A program made the translations under genes and the position numbers. A stretch of DNA of 64,000 nt, taken from positions 1-64,000 of the forward strand of contig NZ_JACHCE010000009.1 in assembly GCF_014200605.1 (NCBI RefSeq), read 5' to 3'. Shown here one piece after another: positions 18,875-28,604 of the stretch (position 1 is its first letter; each line of letters begins with the position of its first letter). The notes beneath the pieces were generated by a model, which worked only from the letters and a program-made list of their open reading frames with translations, did no database searches and had not been told where the DNA came from. Source of the DNA: Pedobacter cryoconitis (GTDB taxonomy: Bacteria > Bacteroidota > Bacteroidia > Sphingobacteriales > Sphingobacteriaceae).

Positions 18875-19225
18875 ATGCTACTAAAAATTATCAATTCGGT
18901 ACTTATCCTCTTTGCTTTATATATGGGCATCAAACAAGGATGGGCTATGTTTTCAGGTAAAGCGCCCATGCTGGAAATGTTCAGTAAATGGGGAATGGAA
19001 AAAAACAGTGTAATGATCTTAGGGGCAATTACAATAATCGGTGCCCTGCTGGTTTTATTTCCCCGGACTTTTATTGCCGGAAATTTCATTACTGCTGCAG
19101 GTATTTTATTTATTGCAGCTTTTCATTTAGGTGATAAAGATCTCAGGGGCTTTGCGATTGAACTTCCTTTCTTAGCACTTTCGCTGGTGATCATTTATTT
19201 ACAGCATCCTTTAAGCAAAGTCTGA
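18875..19225 (+). CDS. Small DoxX-like membrane protein
   Basis: 116 residues, four hydrophobic segments (about 3-18, 47-62, 66-86, 93-110), consistent with the DoxX-like family of Bacteroidota. The function is not defined. It is 63 bases after the AraC-type gene on the same strand and converges with the patatin gene on the other side. Confidence 0.6.
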   Translation: MLLKIINSVLILFALYMGIKQGWAMFSGKAPMLEMFSKWGMEKNSVMILGAITIIGALLVLFPRTFIAGNFITAAGILFIAAFHLGDKDLRGFAIELPFLALSLVIIYLQHPLSKV

Positions 19226-19281
19226 ACACCTAAAAGGCATATTGGCTTTTGTGATTTAAATACGAAGAAATAATAGAAATA

Positions 19282-21066
19282 TCAGGAATTATTGTGCAGC
19301 CGGTAAGGAGACTGGTTAAACTCCCACCAGTCTTGTGCCAGCTGATTTTGCAATGCTGCCCAGTAAGGATCGTTGCTGTCAAATCTGAAAGCATAACGGA
19401 GCAAACTATAACAGGTTGTAAACTGTCCGGTGGCAATTAAAGCGGCCGGCCTGTTTTCTTGCTGATGATTTTTATCAAACCAGAGAGAAGTATCCATTTC
19501 AGTTGCTAACTCTGCTGCCTGCTGTAAAGCTTCAGATGGTTTCATTAATTCTGCAAGACTGATTTTTTTTCCGTTCACTACAACTGCCGGATTTTTTTTA
19601 TACCAGGGCTCTGCCTTGAGGTCAGCAGTTCTCTGGCAATCATTTTTAGGACTTAGCAAATAAATTGCATTCATCAAAGTGAACTGCCGCCAGTGTTTCA
19701 ATTCTATTTGCTGAACTAAGGATTCTTTTTCGCTCTTTTTCAATAATGTCCCGTCAGCTTTTAATTTCCTTTCCGAAATCTTTTCAAATAAGCGGTCATA
19801 AGATACCCTCCTGATTTTTTTCAGAAATACAATTGCAGAAAGATAAGCTACAGAGGTTGCCCTTGAATCTATTAATTGCAAAAGCACACTCAGCCGGAGC
19901 CGTAAGAAATAAGAGATATGTCCAAGCAGGATGATCCCATAAGTCTGTTTTTTTTCCTGAACTTTCTGATAGGCAAAAAAGCCTTTGGTGAAAAAATAGA
20001 AAGCAACCAGGAGTAGCGCTGTGTTGATCCCCAGAAAAGCATAAGATAATTCTGCCAGCGTGTTTGTCAGTATACCCGTGATAAATATTCCACTGAAGAC
20101 TATTAAAATAAGCAGATACTGGATCAGGTTAAGTTTCTGCAGCCAGCTTTTTTTATTTTCTTCCGGGAAGTTATATCCTGTAGTGTAATTACTGCTGACA
20201 TCACAGGTGATGTATAAATCATAGCCAAAGATATTTCTGTTTTGAAGCCGCTCCTCGGCCTTTGTAAAGGAATCAATACCCTGGTTGTCGTCAATCCCTC
20301 CATCCATCAATACAAAGCGCGGAGGCGGGGTCTGTGTCTGTTGTTCGCCTTTGTCAGGAGAAAACCGCGGATCTTCTTTAATGGCTGCTTCTAGAGCTTG
20401 TTTGCTTAATTCACCATGTGTAAAGTCATTAGGGAAAACAAAAGGCTCAAATCCTACCGGAAAACAAGAAGAACAGGCAAGTATATCGGCCAGTTTGATT
20501 TTCTTTAGGGTTTCCAGTGCAATTTTCTCATTTTTAAACCGGAGAAATTTATTACCAGGCAGGCCTGCATTCTGAAAACGGAAAAGCATCCCGTTATCAA
20601 ATTCAGTAGCATTGGCACATATTTCTCTGACTGCATTTTTTACAGGTTTCCAGTAAATGCCAAATACTTCTTCCTTAAAAAGCAGTTCATCATAAGCGAT
20701 CGAAAATGCATTGATAATATTCCGGGATTTATCAGGCCTCTTTTTCCAGTGGCTTTCTGCATTTAAAATCTTAAAAACACGGTCTATAAGTTTAGTGCCA
20801 TGTAATATATGTTTATTCATGCTGTCATAAAACTCCTGGAAGGATTGTCCTTTGCGCTGACTTGCAGTATAAGCAAGATTAGTGATTGTACCGCCAGACG
20901 CAGAAGAAATAAAATGAACAAGAGAGGTTAGCTTTTTGCCATCAATATAAACCGTTTCCATATAGGACAAACAGCCCAGCGAGTAAGATGCTGCCCGAAA
21001 ACCACCACCTGAAAAGCTTAACGCTATATGTTCAGGTTTCCGGGGCTGAAGCACTGAATATTCCAT
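19282..21066 (-). CDS. Patatin-like phospholipase with internal membrane segments
   Basis: 594 residues. The N-terminal patatin domain has LSFSGGGFRAAS (about 17-27), a nucleophile region SSASGGT (Ser about 57), and the DGG motif of the Ser-Asp dyad at about residue 255 (LMDGGIDDNQG). The usual GxSxG reads SxSxG, with the first Gly replaced. Two hydrophobic segments lie at about 312-330 and 335-355, and the rest is a helical region of unknown role. There is no signal peptide. It probably acts on membrane lipids from the cytoplasmic side. A 71-base gap separates it from the esterase gene upstream. Confidence 0.8.
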   Translation of the reverse strand: MEYSVLQPRKPEHIALSFSGGGFRAASYSLGCLSYMETVYIDGKKLTSLVHFISSASGGTITNLAYTASQRKGQSFQEFYDSMNKHILHGTKLIDRVFKILNAESHWKKRPDKSRNIINAFSIAYDELLFKEEVFGIYWKPVKNAVREICANATEFDNGMLFRFQNAGLPGNKFLRFKNEKIALETLKKIKLADILACSSCFPVGFEPFVFPNDFTHGELSKQALEAAIKEDPRFSPDKGEQQTQTPPPRFVLMDGGIDDNQGIDSFTKAEERLQNRNIFGYDLYITCDVSSNYTTGYNFPEENKKSWLQKLNLIQYLLILIVFSGIFITGILTNTLAELSYAFLGINTALLLVAFYFFTKGFFAYQKVQEKKQTYGIILLGHISYFLRLRLSVLLQLIDSRATSVAYLSAIVFLKKIRRVSYDRLFEKISERKLKADGTLLKKSEKESLVQQIELKHWRQFTLMNAIYLLSPKNDCQRTADLKAEPWYKKNPAVVVNGKKISLAELMKPSEALQQAAELATEMDTSLWFDKNHQQENRPAALIATGQFTTCYSLLRYAFRFDSNDPYWAALQNQLAQDWWEFNQSPYRLHNNS

Positions 21067-21137
21067 AGTAAAGATTTTGTTCAGATGAATTTATTCAGGA
21101 TATAAGGTATGAAAAATTCATAGTCTTTTCGACGTTT

Positions 21138-22115
21138 TTATTTGTAAACGTCAGCAGGAGTAAGCTTCATTGTCCGTTTACTTTGCAGGTCATTAAAGTC
21201 TGTGGTGATCAGGTATTGTTTCTTTTTGAAAATGTAATTGTCTATAAACCAAAGAATCTCATTCAGATTCCTATGCATAGGTATGCCTGCAATTTCATGT
21301 CCCATCCCATGTACCCTCATATAATAATAAGGGTATTTTTGTTTGTTGAATCTTTGGGCAAGGTAATTGGAACCAAAGAAACCTTTATTGAAAAAGCGCT
21401 TTTTATTATACACGACCAGCTTATCTTCTGTACCATGAAAAAGCATCGTTGGTGCAGGGGCAATCTGATAAGAAGGAGCACCCTGATAACTGAATATGGC
21501 ACCCGAAAAAGAAATAACCCCGGCATACTGAAATTGCTCAGGAAGCTGTGAGGTTAAGCTGGTATGATTTCTTTTTTCCCAGTCTGCCTGAAGTACAGCG
21601 ATTGCGCCAGCACTGGAGCCTGAAATAATAATTCTGGAGGTATCAATGCCTAGTTTTACAGAATTGTTAATCAAATAAGCGGTTGCACTATACAAGTCCT
21701 TAACAGCAGTGTCAATGGCATTTTTAAGCGGTCTGGTATGTAAAGCAGAAAGCTTTTTAACTCCTTTTAAACCGAGCCTGTAATCGATGGATACTACTTT
21801 GTAGTTGTTTGTAGCCAGTTTATTAAAATATTCAGTATAGGTTTTACTATCTCTTTCACCCTGGATAAAACCACCGCCAAAAACAAATATTACAGTAGGC
21901 TTGATCACGCTGAGCCCCTGATTACTGTAAACATCCATTTTTAGCTCCTGATTTTCTTTCACACTATAAGTGAAAGTTGTTTTATGAACTTCTGGTGCTA
22001 ATTTTATTTCTTGTGCGGCTGCGTTTTCAAAACTCAGCAGGATGAAAAATAAAAAAGCTGGAATCATTGGGTAGGTTTTGAGCAGCGCAGTTGAAAATTT
22101 GGAAGGATACATCAT
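21138..22115 (-). CDS. Secreted alpha/beta hydrolase (carboxylesterase-like)
   Basis: 325 residues from the first ATG; a Met at position 17 would begin a tighter signal peptide (MIPAFLFFILLSFENAAAQ) and may be the true start. The core has FVFGGGFIQGE, equivalent to the HGGG oxyanion motif but with the His replaced by Phe, the nucleophile elbow GSSAGA, an Asp in GTEDKLV and a His in GMGHEI. The order matches BD-FAE/esterase-lipase proteins. It lies 12 bases downstream of the TonB-domain gene, so the two are probably one operon. Confidence 0.8.
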   Translation of the reverse strand: MMYPSKFSTALLKTYPMIPAFLFFILLSFENAAAQEIKLAPEVHKTTFTYSVKENQELKMDVYSNQGLSVIKPTVIFVFGGGFIQGERDSKTYTEYFNKLATNNYKVVSIDYRLGLKGVKKLSALHTRPLKNAIDTAVKDLYSATAYLINNSVKLGIDTSRIIISGSSAGAIAVLQADWEKRNHTSLTSQLPEQFQYAGVISFSGAIFSYQGAPSYQIAPAPTMLFHGTEDKLVVYNKKRFFNKGFFGSNYLAQRFNKQKYPYYYMRVHGMGHEIAGIPMHRNLNEILWFIDNYIFKKKQYLITTDFNDLQSKRTMKLTPADVYK

Positions 22116-22127
22116 ATATGAAGATTA

Positions 22128-23099
22128 TTAACGGAAAGAAAATGTTAAGGGTAAATTGTAGGAGACTTTAACTTTTTTACCACGAAGTAATCCAGCTTCC
22201 CATGGAGGGGATTCTTCCAGTACCCTGATGGCTGCCGCTGCCATATCCGGATGAATCTGATTAAGCACCTTGACATCTCCCAAAGTACCATTTGTCTGTA
22301 CTGTGAATCTGATTAAGGCGACTCCCTGTATGCGTGCTTTATAACAGCTGCGGGGATATTTCATATGGCTAAGGTAACGGTAAAATTTGTCTATACCACC
22401 TCTGTAGCCTGGGTTAACGTATGTTTGTGTATATTTATAAGAATTATTTTGCGCATCAATAGTCTCTCCGGAGATTAATTTACCACCTTTATAAATCTCT
22501 GTATAAGTGGACAGGGTCTCTTTTGTTTTACCTGTCCAGATTCCTTCGTGCTGTCCATTTATTAACTGGCCTCTTTCAAGAATTTCATTGAAATCATCAT
22601 TATAAGCAATGTATTCACCATTGCCATGAATAGTGAGGTCTTTACCAGTGGAGTCTTTGACAGTTATTACTTCAAAAGGAGGATTAAGCTCGTCCGATAA
22701 TGGAGCGTTTTCAAGCAAGCGGGTATATACTTTAATGGTAAATAGTTTTCCGTTAGGGTAGTAGTTCATTACTGTATCTATCATAAACCCTTTATTGAAT
22801 ATCGCTTTCTCTTTTATATTTCCATTTGGAAAAAATGTAGTCCGGCGGCCATCATAGACAATACGATCTATGCTACGCGAAAATCCCTCACTTTTTTCTG
22901 TTCCATCCATATAATACTCTTTGACCATATAGAGTGGATTTCCCTGGATAGGTTCTGTAACGTAACGGATATAGTCTGCACTATCCTTCTCAGTAACATA
23001 ATCACCATTATTTTTAAGTAAATAAGTGTTTTGACGTTGGGCGGATGCGGTGAAAAATAGGCAGAGCAGAGCGCAAAGAAAGAAATGAAACTTAAACAT
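22128..23099 (-). CDS. Secreted TonB C-terminal domain protein with MORN-like repeats
   Basis: 323 residues with signal peptide (about 1-20), repeats of the YDGRRTTFFPNGNIKEKAIF and YYPNGKL type typical of MORN/toxin-antitoxin-repeat proteins, and a C-terminal TonB domain (about 240-323) with YPRSCYKARIQGVALIRFTV. It has a cleavable-looking signal rather than a clear anchor, so it may be a periplasmic relative of TonB instead of a working energy transducer. It heads the leftward pair with the esterase. Confidence 0.75.
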   Translation of the reverse strand: MFKFHFFLCALLCLFFTASAQRQNTYLLKNNGDYVTEKDSADYIRYVTEPIQGNPLYMVKEYYMDGTEKSEGFSRSIDRIVYDGRRTTFFPNGNIKEKAIFNKGFMIDTVMNYYPNGKLFTIKVYTRLLENAPLSDELNPPFEVITVKDSTGKDLTIHGNGEYIAYNDDFNEILERGQLINGQHEGIWTGKTKETLSTYTEIYKGGKLISGETIDAQNNSYKYTQTYVNPGYRGGIDKFYRYLSHMKYPRSCYKARIQGVALIRFTVQTNGTLGDVKVLNQIHPDMAAAAIRVLEESPPWEAGLLRGKKVKVSYNLPLTFSFR

Positions 23100-23277
23100 G
23101 CTGATGTAAATATAGTTGCAAGTTATCTACAGTTCTTTTAAATTAAAAACTAATCTGATTTTTAATTTAAAAGAACGAACGTATGTTTAAACAGCTTATT
23201 AAAACGGTGATATTTTAATCTTCTATTTTGTAAGAAATGGTGTAATTTTAACTATTCATATTTAATGCTATCTACGA

Positions 23278-26200
23278 ATGAAATCAGCTACGCTCTTATT
23301 TTTCTTCTTATTGACCGTTGCTTTTGCTAAAGCACAGGATTCGGTGAAGTACCGGGTCATCTTTATTGGCGATGCCGGAGAGCTGAATGTTGCTCAAAGA
23401 GAATCATTAAAAAATGCATCCAAACATGTAATTGCCGGAAAAACAACGGTGATGTACCTGGGCGATAATATTTATCCCAGGGGAATGGGTTTACCCGGAA
23501 GTAAAGAGGAAGAAACCACGAAACAGATTCTGCAATCCCAGTTTCAGCCCATGCGTCAGATGGGGGCAGCAGTTTATTTTATCCCTGGTAACCATGACTG
23601 GGATAAAATGGGCCCGGAAGGTTTAGCTAAAATACTCCGTCAGGGAGAATATCTGGCAGAACAGAATGACTCTTTATTAAAGATGATTCCGCCAAACGGA
23701 TGTCCTGATCCTATAGCCATAAAACTGACTGATAACTTAACGATTATAGCCTTTGACAGTGAATGGTGGCTATTCCCTTACAATAAAAAGAATCCGGAAG
23801 CTGAATGTGACTGTAAAACCAAAGATGATGTGATTGCCCGGATGCAAGAATTACTGGAAGCTAACAGAGGTAAGATTATTCTGTTCGCTGACCATCACCC
23901 TTTACAGAGTTATGGCTCGCATGGCGGATATTTTACGCTTAAAAATCATATTTTCCCATTAACCTCACTGAATAAAAATTTATATCTGCCCCTTCCTGTG
24001 TTCGGCTCATTATATCCGCTGCTGCGCTCCACATTTTTGAGTCCGGAAGATTTAAACCATCCTTTTTATAAGGATATGATTAAAAAGATAAATGGTGTTT
24101 TCGGAGCTTATCCGAACCTTACTTATTTTTCGGGTCATGATCATGGTTTACAGCTGATCAAAAGTGACCAGCTTAATCTGCAGGTGGTCAGCGGGGGCGG
24201 AGCAAAACATTCTGCGAATAAAAAAGGTAAAAACTCTATTTTTCAAGAGTCGGAACAAGGTTATGTAACTGCCGATCTGCTGCTGAACAATGATATGCGT
24301 TATGATTTTTACGTGTATACAGAGACTGGGGTTAAAAAAGTATATAGTTATACTAAAGCTTTTGTTCCGGTGAGTTCAGAGCCTGAAAATACGGTGAAAG
24401 TGATTACAAAAGATAGTATTTCTATTAAAATATATCCTAAATATGATAGCGTAAGTAAAGTTCACCGTTTCTTTTTCGGAGAGAATTACCGTAAAGAATA
24501 TGCGTTGGAAACAAAGGTTCCGGTGATCAGGCTTTCTGAAATTAAAGGCGGTTTAATGCCTGTTCAGCGGGGTGGTGGTTTTCAGTCACATTCACTGCGT
24601 ATGGTAGATAAACAGGGTAAAGAATGGGTATTGAGAAGTGTCGAGAAATATCCTGAGGCACTTTTACCAGAAAACCTCAGACAAACTTTTGCTAAAGATA
24701 TCCTGAAAGATAATATGTCTGCCCAGCATCCGTTTTCTGCGCTCGTAGTGCCTGATATTGCTCAGGCTGTTGGCGTAGCGCATGCAAATCCTGTTATCGG
24801 CTGGATTTCTCCGGATGCTAACCTGGGTAAATATGGAAGGGTCTTTGAAAATACACTTTGCCTGCTGGAAGAAAGAGAGCCAACGGGTAAGTCTGACAAT
24901 ACGTATAAAATGTATAAGAGACTGGCAAAGGATAATGATTATACTTATGACGGGCCGGCTTATCTAAAAGCGAAAGCTCTGGATATACTGATCGGTGACT
25001 GGGACAGACATTTTGATCAGTGGAGATGGACGCTGGACAAATCTGGAAAAAGAGATGTTTATCAGCCTGTTCCACGTGATCGTGACCAGGTGTTTTATCT
25101 GAGTCAGGGTGTAATTCCGCGTTATGCGCAATCTTCTTATCTATTGCCTATGATTCAGGGGTATGAAAGAAACGTGAATAATGTGAACTGGTTTGTATGG
25201 GAAAGCAGGGCTATGGCTACCCGTCTGTTAAGCCAGTTATCAGAAAAACAATGGATGGATATTATTCGCATTTTTTGTGCTGATTTAACTGATGAAGTTT
25301 TTGAAAGGGCATTAAAAAAGATACCTGAACCAGGTTATTCTTTACGCCATGATCAGTTACTGGCACAATTGAAAGAAAGAAGAGAAAAATTACCTGAAAT
25401 GATGAACCAGTATTATCGTTTTCTGAATAAGATTGTAGATATACAGGCCAGTGATAAGGGAGAACTGATAGAAATTTCTGATGCTAAAGGTGGTGGGTTA
25501 ACAGTGAACATACACCAGTTATCAAAAAATAAAAAGGTAAAAGAGGAAATGTTTGTGAAGACCTTTGATCCAAAAATCACCAGAGAAATCAGGTTATATA
25601 CCAGAGGTGGAAATGATAGCCTTGTTTTAAATAATAAAGGGACTGATATCAAATTACGTATTATCGGTGGGCACGGGGTTAAAGCTTATCATGTGGAGAA
25701 TTCTTATCATAAAGTGAGGCTTTATGATAAACCGGACAGTTCAGGTTTTACTGGTCTGATGAACAGGTTCCGCAAAACAATTTCCAGTGATACCGGAAAT
25801 ATTGCCTATAGACAAACAGATTTATATCACAGAAGCATGTATTTGTTGAATGGTGGCTATAACAATGATGACGGTTTATCATTAGGTTTTTCTGTGAAAT
25901 ATATGAACCCTGGTTTCAGAAATTTCCCTTATGGGAATACACAGCAATTCTCTTTTCTGCACTCTTTCAGCACTAAGGCTTTCAGGTTTGATTACAGGGG
26001 CGAATGGATGCATACTTTTGGAAAAGCTGACCTGGTTTTACAGGCGAGTGCTTATGCACCTCATAATACACAGAATTTCTTTGGCGCAGGTAATGAAACT
26101 ACATTCGATAAATCTATTGATGGGATCAGCTATTACCGCTCAAGGTTCAGCTTATACCAGTTTGACCCGGCATTGCGCTGGAAAAGACCTAAATCTTCTT

Positions 26201-26883
26201 TTAGTGCCGGCCCTTCGTTTCAATATTATACCTTCAATAAGGATGATAATACAGGACGGTTTATTAACAATAGCGCCGCATTGCATTCTTCGGATAGCCT
26301 GACGATTGCAAATGATAAATTATATGCCGGTGTAGTGGTGAATTTCATTAACAATACACGTAATAATGAAATTTTGCCATCCTTAGGAAGTTATATTAAT
26401 CTGAAACTGCAGGGTTATACCGGTTTAAACAGTTATTCCAATACTTATGGTCAGTTTACCGGAAGTGTCGCACTTTATAAGAATCTTGATAACCGGGCCA
26501 ATTTTGTGATCGCAGAGCGTTTTGGTGGTGCAGTGACTGTTGGGAAACAACCTTTTTATGCTTCTGCATTTTTAGGTGGGGAAGGTACTTTACTGGGCTT
26601 CCGTCAGTTCAGGTTTGCTGGTGATTATAGTTTCTATAATAACCTGGAGATGCGTGTTAAACTGGCAGATTTTGTAAGTTATGTATTACCAGGGCAATTG
26701 GGTTTACTGGGTTTCCATGATATAGGAAGAGTATGGAAAAGAGGAGAAGATTCCAGTAAATGGCATAACGGTGTTGGCGGTGGATTGTATTTTGCACCAG
26801 CTTCAATGACTGTGGTACGTGTTGTTGCCGGACATTCTGATGAAGGCTGGTACCCGTACATTTCTTTGAGTTTCCGCTATTAG
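23278..26883 (+). CDS. Metallophosphoesterase fused to an outer-membrane beta barrel
   Basis: 1201 residues. After a signal peptide (about 1-19) comes a calcineurin-like phosphoesterase domain with IGDAG, YLGDNIYP, PGNHDWD, ADHHPLQ and SGHDHG, which are the five metal-site blocks. A middle region of about 450 residues follows, with no family I recognise, and the last 350 residues form a BamA/surface-antigen-like barrel (GGEGTLLGFRQFRF, DIGRVW, final ISLSFRY). The enzyme part would be held in the periplasm or at the surface by its own barrel. Long genes of this layout occur in Bacteroidota; the substrate is unknown. Confidence 0.85.
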   Translation: MKSATLLFFFLLTVAFAKAQDSVKYRVIFIGDAGELNVAQRESLKNASKHVIAGKTTVMYLGDNIYPRGMGLPGSKEEETTKQILQSQFQPMRQMGAAVYFIPGNHDWDKMGPEGLAKILRQGEYLAEQNDSLLKMIPPNGCPDPIAIKLTDNLTIIAFDSEWWLFPYNKKNPEAECDCKTKDDVIARMQELLEANRGKIILFADHHPLQSYGSHGGYFTLKNHIFPLTSLNKNLYLPLPVFGSLYPLLRSTFLSPEDLNHPFYKDMIKKINGVFGAYPNLTYFSGHDHGLQLIKSDQLNLQVVSGGGAKHSANKKGKNSIFQESEQGYVTADLLLNNDMRYDFYVYTETGVKKVYSYTKAFVPVSSEPENTVKVITKDSISIKIYPKYDSVSKVHRFFFGENYRKEYALETKVPVIRLSEIKGGLMPVQRGGGFQSHSLRMVDKQGKEWVLRSVEKYPEALLPENLRQTFAKDILKDNMSAQHPFSALVVPDIAQAVGVAHANPVIGWISPDANLGKYGRVFENTLCLLEEREPTGKSDNTYKMYKRLAKDNDYTYDGPAYLKAKALDILIGDWDRHFDQWRWTLDKSGKRDVYQPVPRDRDQVFYLSQGVIPRYAQSSYLLPMIQGYERNVNNVNWFVWESRAMATRLLSQLSEKQWMDIIRIFCADLTDEVFERALKKIPEPGYSLRHDQLLAQLKERREKLPEMMNQYYRFLNKIVDIQASDKGELIEISDAKGGGLTVNIHQLSKNKKVKEEMFVKTFDPKITREIRLYTRGGNDSLVLNNKGTDIKLRIIGGHGVKAYHVENSYHKVRLYDKPDSSGFTGLMNRFRKTISSDTGNIAYRQTDLYHRSMYLLNGGYNNDDGLSLGFSVKYMNPGFRNFPYGNTQQFSFLHSFSTKAFRFDYRGEWMHTFGKADLVLQASAYAPHNTQNFFGAGNETTFDKSIDGISYYRSRFSLYQFDPALRWKRPKSSFSAGPSFQYYTFNKDDNTGRFINNSAALHSSDSLTIANDKLYAGVVVNFINNTRNNEILPSLGSYINLKLQGYTGLNSYSNTYGQFTGSVALYKNLDNRANFVIAERFGGAVTVGKQPFYASAFLGGEGTLLGFRQFRFAGDYSFYNNLEMRVKLADFVSYVLPGQLGLLGFHDIGRVWKRGEDSSKWHNGVGGGLYFAPASMTVVRVVAGHSDEGWYPYISLSFRY

Positions 26884-26911
26884 AAATTTGAACGCTTAAA
26901 CTGAGCTCAAC

Positions 26912-26952
26912 AAAAACTCAAAGAAGCTATAATAGCTGATAGCTTCTTTGAG
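26912..26952 (-). terminator. Hairpin terminator, leftward-facing
   Basis: A perfect 14-bp stem (26917-26930 with 26939-26952) is followed on the minus strand by five T. On the plus strand it lacks a T run. It lies between two rightward genes, so it would mainly stop leftward transcripts crossing the GNAT gene from the DUF5777 operon; as a plain hairpin it may also protect the 3' end of the upstream mRNA. Confidence 0.5.
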
Positions 26953-26973
26953 AAAAATTATTACCTTAAATGC

Positions 26974-27579
26974 ATGAGCGAATTACTAAAAGAAACTTCA
27001 ATTATATTAGAGAATGAGCGTGCTTTAATCCGTCCGCTTGTTGCTTCCGACTACGAGCATTTACTGACTTTTTCAATGAATGAACCTGATCTCTGGCATT
27101 TTTCTCTGCAAGGGGCTGCAGGTGCTGAAAACCTGAGAAAATATATAGATATGGCAATTCAGGATAGAGAAAAAGGAATATCCTATCCATTTATTGTTTA
27201 TGATAAGCTTGCTGATAGTTATGCAGGTTCTACCCGATATTATGATATACAGCAAACTTATCAAACCCTGCAACTGGGTTATACCTGGTATGGCAGCGAT
27301 TTTCAGGGAACCGGACTGAATAAAAATTGTAAATACCTTTTGTTAAAGTATGCTTTTGAGAACCTGCGTATGGAAAGGGTTGAGTTCAGAGCAGATCATA
27401 GCAACCACACGAGTGTGGCTGCTATGAAAAGTATAGGCTGTAAAATTGAGGGGGTACTTCGTGGCCACATGCCTAATGGTCATGGGGGAAGAAGAGACAG
27501 TATCATTCTGAGTATTTTAAAGAAAGAATGGCTGGATACTGTCAAATCTAATTTGGAAGCTAAATTACGAGCGGTTTAA
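26974..27579 (+). CDS. GNAT acetyltransferase, RimJ/RimL-like
   Basis: 201 residues. The GNAT fold is seen in RALIRPL near the start, the substrate strand GSTRYYDI, the acetyl-CoA segment LGYTWYGSDFQGTGLN, and NLRMERVEFRADHSNHTSVAAMKSIGCKIEGVLR, the typical closing part of RimJ/RimL-like enzymes. Such enzymes acetylate protein N-termini, antibiotics or small amines; the target here is not clear. It converges with the DUF5777 gene, leaving 7 bases. Confidence 0.8.
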   Translation: MSELLKETSIILENERALIRPLVASDYEHLLTFSMNEPDLWHFSLQGAAGAENLRKYIDMAIQDREKGISYPFIVYDKLADSYAGSTRYYDIQQTYQTLQLGYTWYGSDFQGTGLNKNCKYLLLKYAFENLRMERVEFRADHSNHTSVAAMKSIGCKIEGVLRGHMPNGHGGRRDSIILSILKKEWLDTVKSNLEAKLRAV

Positions 27580-27586
27580 ATTATTG

Positions 27587-28570
27587 TTATTGCCTGGTTT
27601 CTTTTTTATTGAAGGAGAATCTTCTGGCAATACTAAAGCCCCAGCGATACTGGCCTTTTAGCCATGAGCTGGTGGTTTGAGAAATATACTGCATTTCTTC
27701 AATTGCTGCGGCATTGGTGAAATTAAGGTGGAAAACGTGTCCTCCAGTCTCAATTTCCAAGCCTACACCCAGTGGATTATAGAATTTTACACCGCTGGTT
27801 TGTTCCAGATATTCTTTATCTGCCCTGTTGCGGAACGGAATGGAATAGTCCACTACAATAGCCATTCTTTTGCTGATTTTTGCTCTTGCGCCTGCACCAA
27901 TAGCAAAAAGATCATTCTGATCTCTGAACGCGGTGAAATTGCTGTGCAGATAACCCGGCGTCAGGCTAAATGAAAAATTAGAGTTAAACTTTCTGGCAAA
28001 TATGATCTGGGTAACATAGTTCATCCGGTCAGTGAATTTACGGTATGCTGTAGCTGCTGCCGGATCATCACTGGCATGGACTGCAGCAATGGTGTTACTG
28101 CCAAATAAAGTGACTGCAAATGGAATATAGTCATCGGTTGTTTGTTCCAGTAAGCGGAATTTAATACTGGTTTCATATAATTGCTGAACAGCGGTTGCAC
28201 CCTTTGCCCTGGCCAGACCTACACTGAGGCGGTCTGAGATACCATAGTCAAAACCAATCCTGACATCGGTAGAATTGTCTAACCCGAAAAACTGTTTGAT
28301 ACCGCCATTACTGCCTCCAATATCTCCGAAGCGGTGATCTACTTTAAATTCCAGTTCGTTTTTATGGATGGTTTCATTGGTATGGCTGTTGATCAGTTTG
28401 GTATCTTTAAAGGTGGCAAATACCTTTTCGTGAACCGGATTGGTATTCGTTAACTCTTTCTCCAGATCCTGTTGTCCAAAGCTATACAGAGAACTGATTA
28501 AAAGAGTAAACAGCAGCAATATTTTTTGAAGGTGCGTTTGCTGCAGGGTTGTTCGTATTTTTTGTCTCAT
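27587..28570 (-). CDS. DUF5777-family beta-barrel protein
   Basis: 327 residues with a signal peptide ending near FGQ (about residue 33) and alternating strands to the end. Landmarks are HRFGDIGG, FFGLDNSTDVRIGFDYG, and the closing FHLNFTNAAAIEEMQYIS region with QYRWGFSIARRF. Members sit in the outer membrane of Bacteroidota, and many are encoded next to YceI and cytochrome genes as here. Last gene of a four-gene leftward run. Confidence 0.8.
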   Translation of the reverse strand: MRQKIRTTLQQTHLQKILLLFTLLISSLYSFGQQDLEKELTNTNPVHEKVFATFKDTKLINSHTNETIHKNELEFKVDHRFGDIGGSNGGIKQFFGLDNSTDVRIGFDYGISDRLSVGLARAKGATAVQQLYETSIKFRLLEQTTDDYIPFAVTLFGSNTIAAVHASDDPAAATAYRKFTDRMNYVTQIIFARKFNSNFSFSLTPGYLHSNFTAFRDQNDLFAIGAGARAKISKRMAIVVDYSIPFRNRADKEYLEQTSGVKFYNPLGVGLEIETGGHVFHLNFTNAAAIEEMQYISQTTSSWLKGQYRWGFSIARRFSFNKKETRQ

Positions 28571-28604
28571 TTGATAGTTTTTTGAGAAATGGGCGGTTGA
28601 TGGT

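Noticed and set aside
25931..26302. Second rightward frame inside the phosphoesterase-barrel gene
   Set aside because: The barrel frame is continuous and motif-bearing; the alternative frame has none.
26912..26952. Long inverted repeat as a mobile-element end
   Set aside because: It is a single perfect hairpin with a T tract, no target duplication and no transposase nearby.
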